The translations under genes were made by a program, and so were the position numbers. Of a stretch of 45,766 nucleotides of DNA, positions 1 to 11,479 are shown one piece after another (the first letter of the stretch is position 1; the number at the start of each line of letters is the position of its first letter). The stretch is from Perkinsus marinus ATCC 50983. Taxonomy: Eukaryota > Perkinsozoa > Perkinsida > Perkinsidae. The notes under the pieces are model-generated. The model was given only the letters and a program-made list of their open reading frames with translations, searched no databases and had not been told where the DNA came from. The DNA lies in NCBI RefSeq assembly GCF_000006405.1, contig NW_003215631.1, positions 349,047 to 394,812 on the forward strand. The letters run 5' to 3'.

Positions 1-378
1 CCCGTTGGATGGGAACAGACACTCCTCTCCGTTCCGAAAGGGCAGCGTCAACGTCATCGAAACTCCGAACCTAAGAAACAAGAGGCAATTCGGGGGCACT
101 CGTGCACAATGCCACACCATATCACTAAGAATACATAAATCCTGGTCTATACAACCCGCTGCTGAGCATATGTTCCACAAACTAGCGCGTGACCGAATCG
201 TCTTTTCACACAGACCCCGACCTTCTAGCGATAGCGGCACTGCTGAGATAATTGCGTCAATTGCTCTTACCTTGGTGAATTCAGGGTTGCTGCAATGAAA
301 GTGGAGGAAGGTGTTCCGGAGACTGACATTCCTCTGCATGCCGGAACTCTCAGAGCTTCCGTCCTCCACCTTTTGCAT
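1..378 (-). CDS. 5' end of an unidentified protein with an N-terminal RNTFLHF motif (partial, runs off the left edge)
   Basis: I do not recognise the product. Reading the minus strand, an ATG at 378 opens a 36-codon exon (378-271) that ends at a GTAAGA donor. A 46-nt intron follows, then exon 224-156 and a third exon from 70 to the window edge. All joins are in phase 0 and the frame stays open. The first exon carries the stretch SLRNTFLHF near residues 19-27. Similar N-terminal (R/K)NTF(L/I)xF motifs occur in many alveolate proteins (recalled, not searched). The start lies 193 bp from the divergent start of the EF-hand gene, so the two may share a promoter region. The second intron (155-71) is the least certain part. 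The alternative is that this is non-coding 5' sequence of the neighbour. Confidence 0.45.
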   Translation of the reverse strand, partial: MQKVEDGSSESSGMQRNVSLRNTFLHFHCSNPEFTKVRAIDAIISAVPLSLEGRGLCEKTIRSRASLWNICSAAGCIDQDLCILSDMVWHCARVPPNCLLFLRFGVSMTLTLPFRNGEECLFPSNG

Positions 379-571
379 CGAAGGGGCCGAACTAAGTGAA
401 CTGTGCGTCATACCACGTCAGCATTTTACTCGGTGCACTGACGTCAGCGCAGAATCAACGCGCACGCCCGCGCAATCGATTATCTTGCGCACAATTCCGT
501 TTTCGTGACAACGATTTTCACGTGCTCACACGAAGTACATCATTCGTGCCAAGCCAGGTTGACTTGGAGAC
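379..571. promoter_or_regulatory. divergent intergenic region (193 bp)
   Basis: This gap separates two start codons facing away from each other (378 minus, 572 plus), so it should hold both promoters. I see no TATA box or recognisable operator. The duplicated string CGCGCACGCCCGCGC around 458-475 is GC-rich but has no known role. Confidence 0.3.
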
Positions 572-3500
572 ATGTCCGCTGGGCATCCATCCGCGTCTGC
601 GATTGAGCCGCTTAATGAAGCCAACCTGAATGCTCTGTGGAAGTTTTACGACAAGGACAGGAACGGTGTTATCAGCCGAGTTGAGCTTGAAAATGTAGGC
701 CATCAATGTGGCAACTTCGGCATTGTGTTGGTGACGATTGATTGCATTTTCCTCATTCGGTTTAAAACATATTCCGACCAATTCTGCCATGAAAGGCATT
801 GACCTGTAATAGTTGTTCTCCGTCAACCGTGGGCCGAGGTATGAGGCTAGCGCTATCCAACTTGCATTGGATTCGTTCTCGTGCGGAGTAAAAGATTTGA
901 CATGTACACGGCGGTTCCGTATCTAAGACATCGTCCCTCACTATTATCCGGCTCTCTCAACGATTCACCGGAATGACCAGGAACGTTCGGTCCATGCTTG
1001 ATGCGCTCCGCGACGAGAGCTACGCTTGCTAACGGATCCAAATAGGGGACTGTTGATGCTCACTCACGTGAGAGTCGTGTGCACCTCCCAAACAATTGAT
1101 CCTCCTCAAACCTTGGCACGACGGCCTTTTACGTTCAGTTACTCGATAATATACGCAAGAAAGATAATGTAAAGGAGCCTCTTTCGAGTAGCTTCGTCGA
1201 TGAAGTCGAGCAGCTCCTCGACCGGAACAGAGGTGGCCACATAGCATTCGTTGAATTCCAGTCCGAATTCAATAGGTAAGTATGACTAGTATCGCTCGGC
1301 TCGCACGTCAGCGTGAACATAGAACTACACAGCCAACTCTACATGATATCCAATCGCTCTTAGATGTGAAAAACGGCTTGCCGAAGCAACCCTCATTAGA
1401 ACTGATACTGTAGTTCCAGTTTTTCTCGCTATCAATTGAACCCTCTCCCCGTTGATTCATAATACACATTACTTCTCAGGTTCTGGGTTTATCGATTTCA
1501 AATGTATGAAAGGTTCGCAAAAGGTGCCCAGTCGTCGGCTAACACCCATCACACCCATCATCAACGTAAATCCGAGAATGACCAAGAGAAAGCTAATTTG
1601 CGGGTGAGTATTGCGCTAGAGAGCCAAGACTAGTCGACGTATGTTCACCGCGAACATCCAGCGTGCCCGCAATGAGCCTTTGCTTCCGAGATCCCCCCCC
1701 TTCCCCTGATTTATTTTGCTTGTATCCCCGATCCCTATTGACAACATTCTAATAAATACTTCTCATTGTGATCAACTGAAAATTTCTGTTGGAATTTTTC
1801 ATTATGAAGTATAAACCCGATGAAATATATGAATTCCTTCCTTGGGAGAGAGGATGTATCGAGTGGAAAGATTATCAACCCATACGCATTGATGCATGAT
1901 TAGTTAGTAAAAGCGCACCCCGATAACTGTTCAGCTGAAAGCTGCAGGTGATCAGGGGGTTACCGCCTCGGTATTTCCCCGATAGAGTATTTACCAAACA
2001 GAGTATCACGAATCGAGTATAATCGATCACTGATAAAGCATTCGTACCTCAGGCTGAACTCGATGCGTCTCGGAGTGAAGTTGAAAGACTCCGACGGGAA
2101 CTCGATCGACTGGTAATACAACGAATGTTTTTTGGCGAGTTCATATGACTGAGTGATCATCAATGGGTCCCGTACGTGCGTGCAACACTTCTGGGCCGAG
2201 TCGACTTTGAATCGGCTCGATTTAGTATTTTGCTTCACAATCTCACGAGAACCTCTTATCAGAAACAGATTGGTGACTCTTCTGAGCTTAAGCGTCGAAT
2301 ACGACAGCTGGAGGATGAGATAGTTGCATTGGTAAGGATGAAAACGCAATGACTATGCAACTATATCGTCCGATGGTATTCCTTCCGCTGAGGCATGATT
2401 AGAACACTTGGAGGGTCTCCATGATCGCTGAATTTTTGCTCCAGAGTAGTACAGATCATCCTCATTTCTAACCCATGGTTTGCCTCGATTCGAGATGGAG
2501 TTGGCGTTTAAAGAGAGATGTTAAGCAAGCTCGTCATCATCATTCGCCTCTCTCAGAAACAACACGGGGACCCAGCATCGATGAATCGCCGGATAAAGGA
2601 TTTAGAGAACGAGCTCGATCAGAATGTAGGGGATCATGAATTTTTGAAATGACTCTTTTGCTATCTTGCGCTCTCGGAGTGGTCGCATACAAGGGCAGAA
2701 TGACTGATACGTATTAACTTCAAGACAATTCACGAATGAGCGTCTTGCTAGCACTCCCCGAGTTATGGGGGTTAGGCTGCTATAACCACACTAGTTTTCC
2801 CCAGAGGCGATACGGTGACCCTGCTGGAATGAGTCGTCGGATAAAAGAACTTGAAGAGGAACTGAACCGCATGGTGAGATTGCTATTCGGAACATCATAA
2901 TTCGTGGACAGAAATGAGCGCACCACGGTGAATCATTTCAAATGGGATGATCTCAATGCCCACGTGTTGTGATAGCATCTTGCGTAGCAGTCAGAGGCAG
3001 ATCTTAGCATCCTGCACCTTATCTTAGTGGTAGGTTTTCGTCATTTCTTCCTTTCAGAATGAGCATGGTAACCCGGCAGAGCTTTCACGACAGATACGTG
3101 TCCTGGAGGGCAGATTAACTGATTTGGTAAGCATCGGGATGGGAGTTGGGACCCTCAGTTCACTATCAAGGCCCTTGATTCAAGGGACTTCTCATTTTGA
3201 CTCAAAATCTTGAAAATTTCGGGAGGTCACTTATAGTACGGAAATTGACGGTATATGCTGAGAGTCTCTTCACTGCAATAGCCCAAGATGATACGAAGGT
3301 TGATTGTTGCTGGATCTCAGAGTCAATACGGCGACCCAGCGGATCTCAGACGCCGAATACGAGAACTTGAAGCAAGAGAGATGGACCTGCAGACCGAACT
3401 TGAAAACATGGTGGGTGAACCGGAAACGGAACAATACAGGATATACAGAAATCACGCCCCACGAGGGCGTGTTAAGCGAGTGGATTTCATGCGGTACAGC

Positions 3501-6500
3501 CGAATCCCGCCGCGACTCTCGGATGAGGCGTATCTTGTATATTTCCGCTCCGCCCGATCTCGCTGTGCACATTCAAATGGTAATCTGACTCAGAGCCGGT
3601 ACGGTAATCCAGAAGAGTTGCGTAAGAAGAACAAAGCTCTTGAGATACAACTTAGCAATCTGGTATGAGGGATGCTGCAATTTCTGTATGGTCAGCGCGC
3701 GCAACTCACTGATTATAGTACATCTTGTCAATTCAATACGTATTTCGGATAACAAGGACATGACTACTGACCATAGCTCTGACCCTCTGGGCGTTGGTAT
3801 AGTGGAAGTGAATATATTTTCGTGGAATCCTTACACTCCAGAGTGTCCGTGTTGGAATTCGTATCATCATCATACTGGGAGAGTACAATTTTCGCTTGCA
3901 TTTCGGGAGCGAAATCTGCTGAATAATTCTTATCTCTCTGTAGAGTGCATCGGAACGGGAGAACAAGGCACGGTTGGAAACCGAGAAGCAGCGAGCACTG
4001 CAACAATGGGAAGAGGTGCAACTCGAGTTTGAATCCCTGGGTCTCCATCCTGTATCTGCGATAGGGTGCGGCGGAGTGGGCAAATAAATGCAATGAGCTG
4101 ATGGCGACTGTTAAGATGATGGAAGAGCAGCATAAGAGAGAACGGGAAGACTTCGCCACGGAGGTAAACGGAGATAGAACACACGTGCCGGAAAACACGC
4201 GATGGATGATCATCACCGATGATATACACCTCCGCTCGACTGAACACACGGAACACACGGAAATCGGTTCTGCTTGATTACTTAAGACTTCTTTACTTAC
4301 GGTCAGTTGGCAACATCCAGGTCGCGACTCACCGTTAAGGAAAGAGAGATTGATCAATTGGCCGCGAGGTGAGATAAAGACCTGCATCTCCCTATCTAAA
4401 ACTCGAAGTGGCTCAGTCACCGCTCGGAGATGGAAAAGTTGAAGGATGCGCACAAACGACACAGTGCCGAGCAAAAAGAAGAGTGAGTCTTCAACCCTCC
4501 TCACCGTTTGGTCACTCTCGCGACTTAGCCGCGATTTTTTGTTGCAACTGTCGTTCCGGGAATAATAAAAAATTAGTCGAGGCTGATTATAATTGAGCAC
4601 GACCTATCATACACTGCGCAGCGCTTCCTTGCATGGGGTTGATATTTTTGTTGAATTGTTGTAAGGAAATCTTCGAACTATTGAACTGTTAGAAACATCC
4701 GAGTTACTGGAACCCGCGGACAGCATCAGTATGTATTAGCTTCGCCAACCGCGAATAGTGTTTGACAGATTCAATCGAGTCTCAGCATCACAGAAGGCGT
4801 TGCTGGAGACGGAACTTCGGAGGAAACAGCAAGAGTGAGAGAGTCCCTTCCAACCCTTCCTTCTAAAGTCACCTCCTTCAGACATGAGTCGGCCTTGCGG
4901 GATATCTCTGCATCTCATGCCGCTGAGCGCGAGAGCTCGTTAATGGAGCTGCATGAACAGTAGATTGCTTATGAGATTCGGGGGATATTGTTTAATCACT
5001 GCTCTGCTCAAGGTACAACAAAAAGCTAGAAGAATGGCAAAGAGAACGCGACGATGCCTCGAGGGCTAAAGAGCGCCAGTGAGACCTGTCACATTTCATC
5101 TTTATATCACCATTGCAACAGACACGAAGAAGTCTTGCGGAATCTCCGTGGAACGCACCGTCGAGAACTCGAAGATGCCCATCGAGAGTGGCAAGATGCG
5201 TAAGGGTTGGAGAGCATGAGCGTATGACAAGGCTGTTGTCAGTCATCATGCTGCATTGAATGACCACAAAGATAATCACACGAGGGTTACACAAGCTCAT
5301 GAAGAGTAAGCATGCTGACTCTGTTTCGATTCATGCCCAATAAATTAGTCGTATAAGCCAGCTCCAAGAACGACTCAAGGATCATCAAGAAGAGGTGAAG
5401 AACAAAGAGCGACAGTGAGTTCTGCGCGATGAGTAACTCTTTCCTCCTCTCTGGTCCGGAGACAACTCTATTTCGCGATCGAAGGCGGAGAAAGAGCTCA
5501 CGGAGAAATACTTTAATTCACCTCATAGTTGTTGGTTCTCTCTTCGTTGCACACTCCCTCAGATACGCAGAGCACGTCAAGAAATTACGAGAAACTCATA
5601 GGGGAGAGTTTGAGGCCTTCAGAGTGGATTCGAAAGAGAAGTCTGTCACTGTTTGCATGTGAGTTACGGAGCGTGAAATTCTCAGACAGGAGAAGGCACT
5701 GCAAAACCGAGCGACGGAGCAAGCGAGAGCGATGGAGCGCAAGGAACAAGAGTGGACTCTTGCCAGTCTCTCGATTAAAGCTCTAAGCGATGCTTTCGTA
5801 GGTATCAGGCCGAACTACGCCGGAGAGAGAAGGATTATGGGGAAGCGCTTAGATTGAAGCAGCTTGAGTGAAGCTTCTTCTGTGTCTACGGCACGCACGT
5901 TTCCGATGGTCGTAGGTACGAGGCAGCAATCGCTCGAAGCGACAAGGCCGTTAGTGATATGGAGACGATGCTGCGAGAACGGGAACAGAAGTAATTTCGT
6001 ATTGAGTCCGAAGTTCAGACTCCGAAAGGATCCCAATTATGGGATGATTTCGGTCAGGATTGAAGGTTTGAGAGCTGATTTGGACGAGGCACGTGCGCAA
6101 GCTCAAGGCCGTAGTAGCGAGCTCGAAGCACAATGGAGTCGATACACCCAGGTGATCCATCCGTTATTGTGTATTGGTTACAATTCGCTGGTCGAACGGG
6201 AGAATCGGGCGAAAAGCCACCATTCTCTTCATTAGGAACTCAAGCAAGCGTTCATGCGAAAAGAGCGCGACTTGACTCGGAAGTTTGAAGGTCGAGTGGC
6301 CGAGCTGGTTGCGGAATGCAAGAGTCTTGAGGCAAATTACAACGAACTTGGGGAGTCCAAGAAGGATGTCGAATCGGAACTCTTGTTCGCTAAAAAGGAA
6401 AAGGAAGGAAGTGATTCCAAGTTGCAGGCTTTACGCGCCGTCACTGAGGGGGAACTTAAAAATTTGCGAACCGAACTAGCTCGAGAAAGACTCCGCTGGG

Positions 6501-7253
6501 CGAAGGAGATCCTGCCACAGAATCTGAGTGTGATCATGCGGGAAGTAGAGTTCCTCTATGACCAAAGTCAACGCGATGTAGCACAAGTTAGAGGCTTGCG
6601 GAGAATCATTGCGTTGGTGGGACGATACCTGGGGCAGCTTCTTCCGAAAGGCACAGTCGACTTGCGAGTATTCGTTAGCAATGATGATGTGGATGAAGGA
6701 GGTGCCATATGGCGAGCGATTCATTGCGCATTTGGCGGTTTGGAGAATATCAAGCTCGCAAGTGAGGAGAAGGAAACAAGACTGGCGAAAATGGAAGAGA
6801 CGATGGAGTCTATGCTACAGTAAGTTTTATTCGAGTGATATCAGTTACAGCTCCAGTCTAACAAGCGTCTTTGTCTCTAGGCGGTTGTCATTCGAAGAGG
6901 CCCGCTCTGAGCAGCTTGAACTCCTTCTCTCAGCGTCCAACTTCAGCCGGGCCCGAGTGGACGATTGCTTCCAGGCGAGAGTTGATGCGGATAAATTGCT
7001 ACTACGTAGAGCAGAAAATAGAGATACTTTACGGAACAGATTACTCGATAAGTTGGCCGTCACTTTCGGGACTGTTGATGGTGGATTCCGACGATTAGAT
7101 TCCAATGGCAGCGGCAAACTATGCCTGCATGAACTCCAGATGTTTTCTGATAGACTCGGACTGTGTTCTGAAACGCTAAGCGACATCTTCTTCCGGCTAG
7201 ATCGGGGTCGCAAAGGCTATCTTACACAGGCAGACTTGTTAGGAGAGTCCTAG
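572..7253 (+). CDS. EF-hand / long coiled-coil / EF-hand protein, 27 exons
   Basis: The spliced model is 2931 nt (976 residues) with every exon boundary GT..AG and phase-consistent. Exons 1-2 (572-694, 1139-1275) encode an EF-hand pair with loops DKDRNGVISRVE and DRNRGGHIAFVE. Exon 3 (1480-1603) is a His-rich linker. Exons at 2053-3662 and 4417-5990 are two arrays of duplicated coiled-coil exons (listed separately). Longer exons 6058-6151 and 6236-6819 continue the coiled coil. The last exon (6881-7253) ends with a second EF-hand pair, DSNGSGKLCLHE and DRGRKGYLTQAD. Known of the family: EF-hands flanking a rod suggest a calcium-regulated cytoskeletal or flagellar scaffold. That role is inference. 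No membrane segment or signal peptide is visible. The start was chosen because it lies just before the first EF-hand and no in-frame upstream ATG fits. Confidence 0.85.
2053..3662 (+). repeat. tandem array of seven phase-0 coiled-coil exons (mostly 69 nt)
   Basis: Exons are 2053-2112 (60 nt), 2263-2331, 2557-2625, 2805-2873, 3058-3126 (69 nt each), 3321-3410 (90 nt) and 3594-3662 (69 nt). Each starts and ends in phase 0. Six share the protein pattern Q-(Y/H/I)-G-(D/N)-(P/S)-(A/S/E)-x-(L/M)-x-R-(R/Q)-I-(R/K)-x-LE-x-x-(L/I), for example QYGDPADLRRRIRELE and RYGDPAGMSRRIKELE. The introns between them differ in length and sequence, so the duplications are not recent. The 90-nt member carries seven additional residues, one extra heptad. 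Confidence 0.85.
4417..5990 (+). repeat. second tandem exon array, phase 2, 66- and 78-nt units
   Basis: Eleven exons, all phase 2 to phase 2: 4417-4482 (66), 4769-4834 (66), 4882-4959 (78), 5013-5078 (66), 5122-5199 (78), 5243-5305 (63), 5349-5414 (66), 5563-5640 (78), 5686-5751 (66), 5802-5867 (66), 5916-5990 (75). The three 78-nt exons are clearly related: each has a Leu/Val at position 5 and a (S/T)H pair near position 11 (SASHAAE, RGTHRRE, RETHRGE). Introns are 43-53 nt in most cases. For exon 5563-5640 the weak GTCTGT donor was preferred to the stronger GTGAGT at 5659, because the latter leaves a 27-nt intron and breaks the 78-nt unit. Confidence 0.8.
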
Positions 7254-7842
7254 GGTTATTGAGGTTACAAACTGTGTTGGATCACTTCAAGGCTCATAGT
7301 TCAGAATCGAGATCCCCCCATGTACAACTTGCGCATCACAGCATGATATTTACGACATCGTACTATACTTACGACGTGACTTGAGTTATATGTTATTGGA
7401 TTATATCCTAGACTTTCGAATAGCTTGGGCATCCTGAAAACATCTGTCCTAGATATCAGTAGCACTCTCAACACAAGGCTTCGCAAGCATAATCAGTAAT
7501 ACCAATGATACGCAATGAAATGTTGCACACTTGCACTGCAAGTATTGCATAAAATTACAACTCGCCAGCCTGACACAAGAGAGGTTGTAACTGCCATTGC
7601 TGAATTTTACTTGGCCATAGCCATAGCTCGTCAGGGGTGTTGCAAGCTATGATGATACTATTGGTAGTGCTGTGGTACTACAGTGAAGTCAACTCACATC
7701 CGAGTTGACGAACGAAAGGGAACGACGTGTGGAACGAAAGGGGTTGTCGCATGTGTCAACTATATCACTGTCAACACAATCCTTCGTGAGCATAATAATA
7801 CCAATGATACGGAAAGGAACGTGTGTCGACTGATGATGATAG
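7254..7842. other. convergent intergenic region
   Basis: This 589-bp gap lies between two gene ends (EF-hand gene plus, PDZ gene minus). Apart from one copy of a diverged 50-bp repeat I see no coding signal. Two ORF-length stretches here (about 61-66 codons) have no splice or family support. Confidence 0.4.
7467..7820. repeat. diverged direct repeat of about 50 bp (7467-7520 and 7769-7820)
   Basis: Both copies run CTCAACACAA..CTTCG..AGCATAAT..AATACCAATGATACG with scattered mismatches and a 4-nt indel. They lie 302 bp apart in the convergent gap, just downstream of the PDZ gene stop. The function is unknown. This could be an old duplication or a pair of transposon footprints. Confidence 0.5.
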
Positions 7843-8796
7843 TCATCGAGGAGTATATCCGTACACTGTCCTTCTTGGAGTGAAACTGAGCGGTCCTTTA
7901 GTCTCCCCAGGCAGGCCAAATCGACAGCTTATTGGCCGCTCTGCGAGCATATCTTCAACCTGACCCTCCTTGAGCATACCAACATCAACCTGATGATGAA
8001 ATACATATGTATTATATGACCCAGAGCATATCTACTCCGTTGATTCTCCTCAATTCCATTCCGGGCCGAACTCCCGCATACAGAGCATCCGATTCGGGAT
8101 CGACCTCTGCTACTAGAGGCAACGCATGTGCAGGGTAACTGCGGAGATGCGACCATCTGGTCTCGTCCCGTGACGGATACATGATACTACTTTAATTTAA
8201 ATCCAAGCCCGAAGCTCTCGCAATCGTCATCCAAATCCAGCTCGACGAACTGCATAGACACTGCCGGCTTAGGTACTGTTACTGCGAATGAGCCTCTAGC
8301 GCTGCTTCCCAAAGCACCTAAAACATCTTCGATCACAGTACATGGACACTTCGAACCTGCTCAAATCCCTATAGCAAACGCACTAGATCTGCCCCTATTG
8401 TATCAACTAAGTCGAACCAAGCGAAACTTCCAAAACGATGAATATTTGCAGACCTACCGATGGCAGTTGACGGATCTCCTGGGGTCGGATAATATAGTCT
8501 ATTCTCCGCTAAGAGTTGATCACGCTGCTCGAAATAGCCTTGGCGATTCTGGTTGAAGAAATACGGCATTTGTACCTGTCACAAGATCCCATGATGATCG
8601 CTCCAATTCTATCAGGGAGAGGAACTCCCAAACTCACCGCGGCATTGGTATGATCGCATCGTTTGTCGGCACATAGGCCGTTTTGCATACAACAAACTGT
8701 GAACTTGGCGTCCGGCCGCAGCTTATCCTTCCACAAGTTAGACGTTTGGACCTGAGTGCTCTCGTTCACAGAGTTACTATGATGTTCGAAGTTCAT
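7843..8796 (-). CDS. PDZ-domain protein, five exons
   Basis: The model is 230 residues from exons 8796-8638, 8575-8458, 8356-8191, 8138-8036 and 7989-7843, all in consistent phase (0,1,2,0). The C-terminal half is a PDZ domain: strand-1/2 region FVELDLDDDCESFGLGFKL, then PLVAEVDPESDALYAGVRPG and MELRRINGVDVGML. PDZ domains bind C-terminal peptides or lipids and act as scaffolds. The N-terminal 53 residues hold a small Cys/His patch (CCMQNGLCADKRCDH) that may bind zinc, but its spacing does not match a standard CCCH finger. An upstream GTG in frame is not used, since eukaryotic starts are ATG. The tail after the PDZ domain ends SFTPRRTVYGYTPR. The partner is unknown. Confidence 0.8.
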
Positions 8797-9086
8797 TTCT
8801 GCGGCGAGCACATTGAATGCGAACTATAATCCTTCTCCGAAGTCCTCAAAGTGGCGCGATCTTAACACAGATAGATCGCGTATTCCACTTTAGCCCTGTC
8901 CTAAACAATCCTTTATTACAATATCTTCAGGCCTATATATTTCGTTCAGCTCCAACCTCAACCACAACGGACGCCGTGACACCCGCATTGGGTAATGTCC
9001 GCAAGAAACAGCTGCCTTGATCTGAATAGGAAGACATTCCTGGTGTTCACCGGACAACCCTAGCTAGAGTTGAAAAGCGGATGTGC

Positions 9087-10627
9087 TCAATCCCAGCACA
9101 CGAACGAGAAGATCGATAGATGGGTCCCCGAGTTATTCAAGTCCGCAGGGTACTGTGAACACCATAGAGAGATACCAGATAATGGAGGAGAAGTTGAAAT
9201 TTCCAACCATGATCTCACCAATCGGAGCGCCGCTTGCTGGGTCAATCGATTATGTGATATTTGTATGGCAGTCATGGGGAACGCTGCCGGTTGGTTATAC
9301 AAATACCTGAGAACATGAGAGCATGTGACAAAAAGACGTCCAGAGAGAACACTGCATTGTGGACGACTTTGATCCGAAGTACGAGCAATATTGTGCAGAC
9401 CACACTTCGGTTAATACCAGTTTGGGTCAGGCAAAAGCGAACTAATTACGCGGTGCGGTGACCGAAGTAGATATCGATGCACTTCGGGGAAGTCGGCGAA
9501 GACACGATAGCAGCTCATGTTATCCAGCTCAGCTTTGTGAGTATATCAGTAAAGCGCTATGTATGAAAAGATGAAATAAGGAGAAATATACTCCCAGACC
9601 TTATCGAACTTCACTAGTCACTGCTATAGCAACTCTTATCATAACCACAAATCCGCGTTCGTTGGGAATTGATGCGTTCAACCAAACCCATGCACGGTTC
9701 CCAATACTACTCAACAAACGTATCCACCACCTCATCGGTAAGAACATTCCTATAAGCGCGCATCACCACACATGGAACCTGAAAATAACAACCATAACTC
9801 GAACACCCTCGTGTGCCATGAGCCTAATACTTCGTGTGCTCGGAGGGTATTCAAGAGCATCTCTATGCCCCGCGCTCCAACCCGGTTGTCGCTCAAATCG
9901 ACAGTAGCGCCCGTGCGTTTGACATATTTATAGTTGCCGAGTAGAACCTGGATGAAGGCAAACAGTACCACACATTAGGTCAAGAGAGGTATCCATGTCA
10001 GCAGCATGGAAAATTGATGTATTCTCTTGACGGCGATCGCATCGAAGTACAGGATGAGCGTGTTTACCGGCAATTTCCTCTGATCAAGCCATTCACAAAA
10101 CGAACATAGTGCGGTATCATCCACTGGCGGAGTTCGCCGACTCAAATCGACAAAAAGCTGACCTTCGCGGACCTGAACGATAGTGAGTGTTGCCGACTCT
10201 TATTCATGTCTACTCGTGCGAAAATAAGCATTCGGATAACCAGAGGAGTATCCCAGCTGAAGGGTTCAGCAAGGAAACACACGCAAAGAGTATCCCGTTA
10301 CTACCCTCACACAGTCCTCATCCCACTGAGCACCACAGCCACCGACGGTGACATTAGTTGTCTTAGACTCTACGTTGTTTGCCTGATAGTATTACAGTGT
10401 CTCCAAGCACGCCCAATACCTGCGGTATCCCGAAACCTTACTCGGTAGAACGCCATGGCCGCCGCATCATCCTCGTCCATCTCGTCAACATCGGGGTCAG
10501 GGCCATCGATCATCTTCAATGGAGTGCCGTCATTGGCAGTCATTTGAGCCGGCATGGGTAGAAAACTTTCGATGACAAAATCGCGTGACAATAGCGCACG
10601 CCTAGATGATCGGTTATTACTCTGCAT
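9087..10627 (-). CDS. leucine-rich-repeat protein (RNH/RanGAP-like repeats), exon map approximate
   Basis: The putative ATG at 10627 opens an acidic N-terminus (DPDVDEMDEDDAAAMAF) ending at a GTAAGG donor near 10447. Downstream exons carry repeat-like motifs: LFVDLSRRTPPVDDTALC (exon starting 10172), ATVDLSDNRVGARGIEML (exon starting about 9949) and TAIQISHNRLTQQAALRL (about 9320-9235). The second and third fit the LxLxxNxLxxxG pattern of ribonuclease-inhibitor-type LRRs. The last exon reads YPADLNNSGTHLSIF and ends at a TGA near 9087. The exons between 9740 and 9330 are not resolved, and the join from the first exon is the best of several. Such proteins usually bind other proteins, and no catalytic domain is seen. 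Confidence 0.55.
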
Positions 10628-11479
10628 GGTCGCGTGATGTTCTTGTCGAAGTATATGGGTAGATCGCGCTGAGCACGTTGCTCAAATGAGCGAGAGTAGC
10701 ACGACAGTCTTTTCCAAAGTTAACAGCTTTGCGGAATTTGTTGTCGTGCGTCCTTCAGTAGCAGACGTAGCGATAATGAGCATCGATTCGTTTCCGTTAG
10801 CTACGAAATCGGGCTCGAAATCTAGAGGAACTCGCGAAACGCTGAGCGTGAGTGATGAAGCCAATCGAGTACAGCTCGCGTGAATGGCCGAAAAGAGACT
10901 GTGTTACACTTCGTGAGTTTTTGCAATCGCGGCAACGAGGCAATCGGAAACCGTCTGAACTTCGTATCGTGTCAGATTGTAGTCCGATCATTGGACACAG
11001 GAGAGGTATACTGTAGCTTTGTTCTAGTGTTGATCTTGAGCGCCATCGACCACGCATGATGGGCGATTTCGTTTCTGTCCTGAGGCACTCACGATGTCCC
11101 ACGTTTAGTCACTGCAACTCTACAGACAGAGCTTTAAGGGGCTTGGAACTCTACTGATAGTACTCAGGAGAGCTTACACATTGCGACACGCATTTATCAC
11201 GAATACATGTACGATTATACATGGTATGAGGTCAGAAATCGTCATATAAATACCGTGAAGTCAATTTGGTGGGCTGAAAAGGAAATGCAACTTATATTCA
11301 ACACTTACGCAAAGAGCATAGCGATCATATAGGACACTAGGAGACGACATCGAAAATCTACCTGGCACCCGAGATAGCACTGGAAACTCCAGATGGTTGC
11401 AAGGAATCAGGGAGTAACTGCATTCTCAAGAAATAATCACCCATACGCAGTCCTGAGAAAAAAATCGGTCTGCCTTGAG
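10628..11479. other. 852-bp stretch with unresolved ORFs on both strands
   Basis: Between the LRR and RNA-binding genes the interval 10682-10883 is open on both strands (plus ORF starting MSESSTTVFSK, minus ORF starting MASSLTLSVSR). The minus ORFs at 10797-11102 are also open. None shows a recognised family or a clear splice chain. It may hold upstream exons of the LRR gene or nothing. From 11103 to 11479 I see no coding signal. Confidence 0.3.

Noticed and set aside
8509-8811. ORF with start at 8811 as a separate small gene.
   Set aside because: The start there is GTG, and splicing joins this region in phase to the PDZ exons downstream, so it is the N-terminus of that gene.
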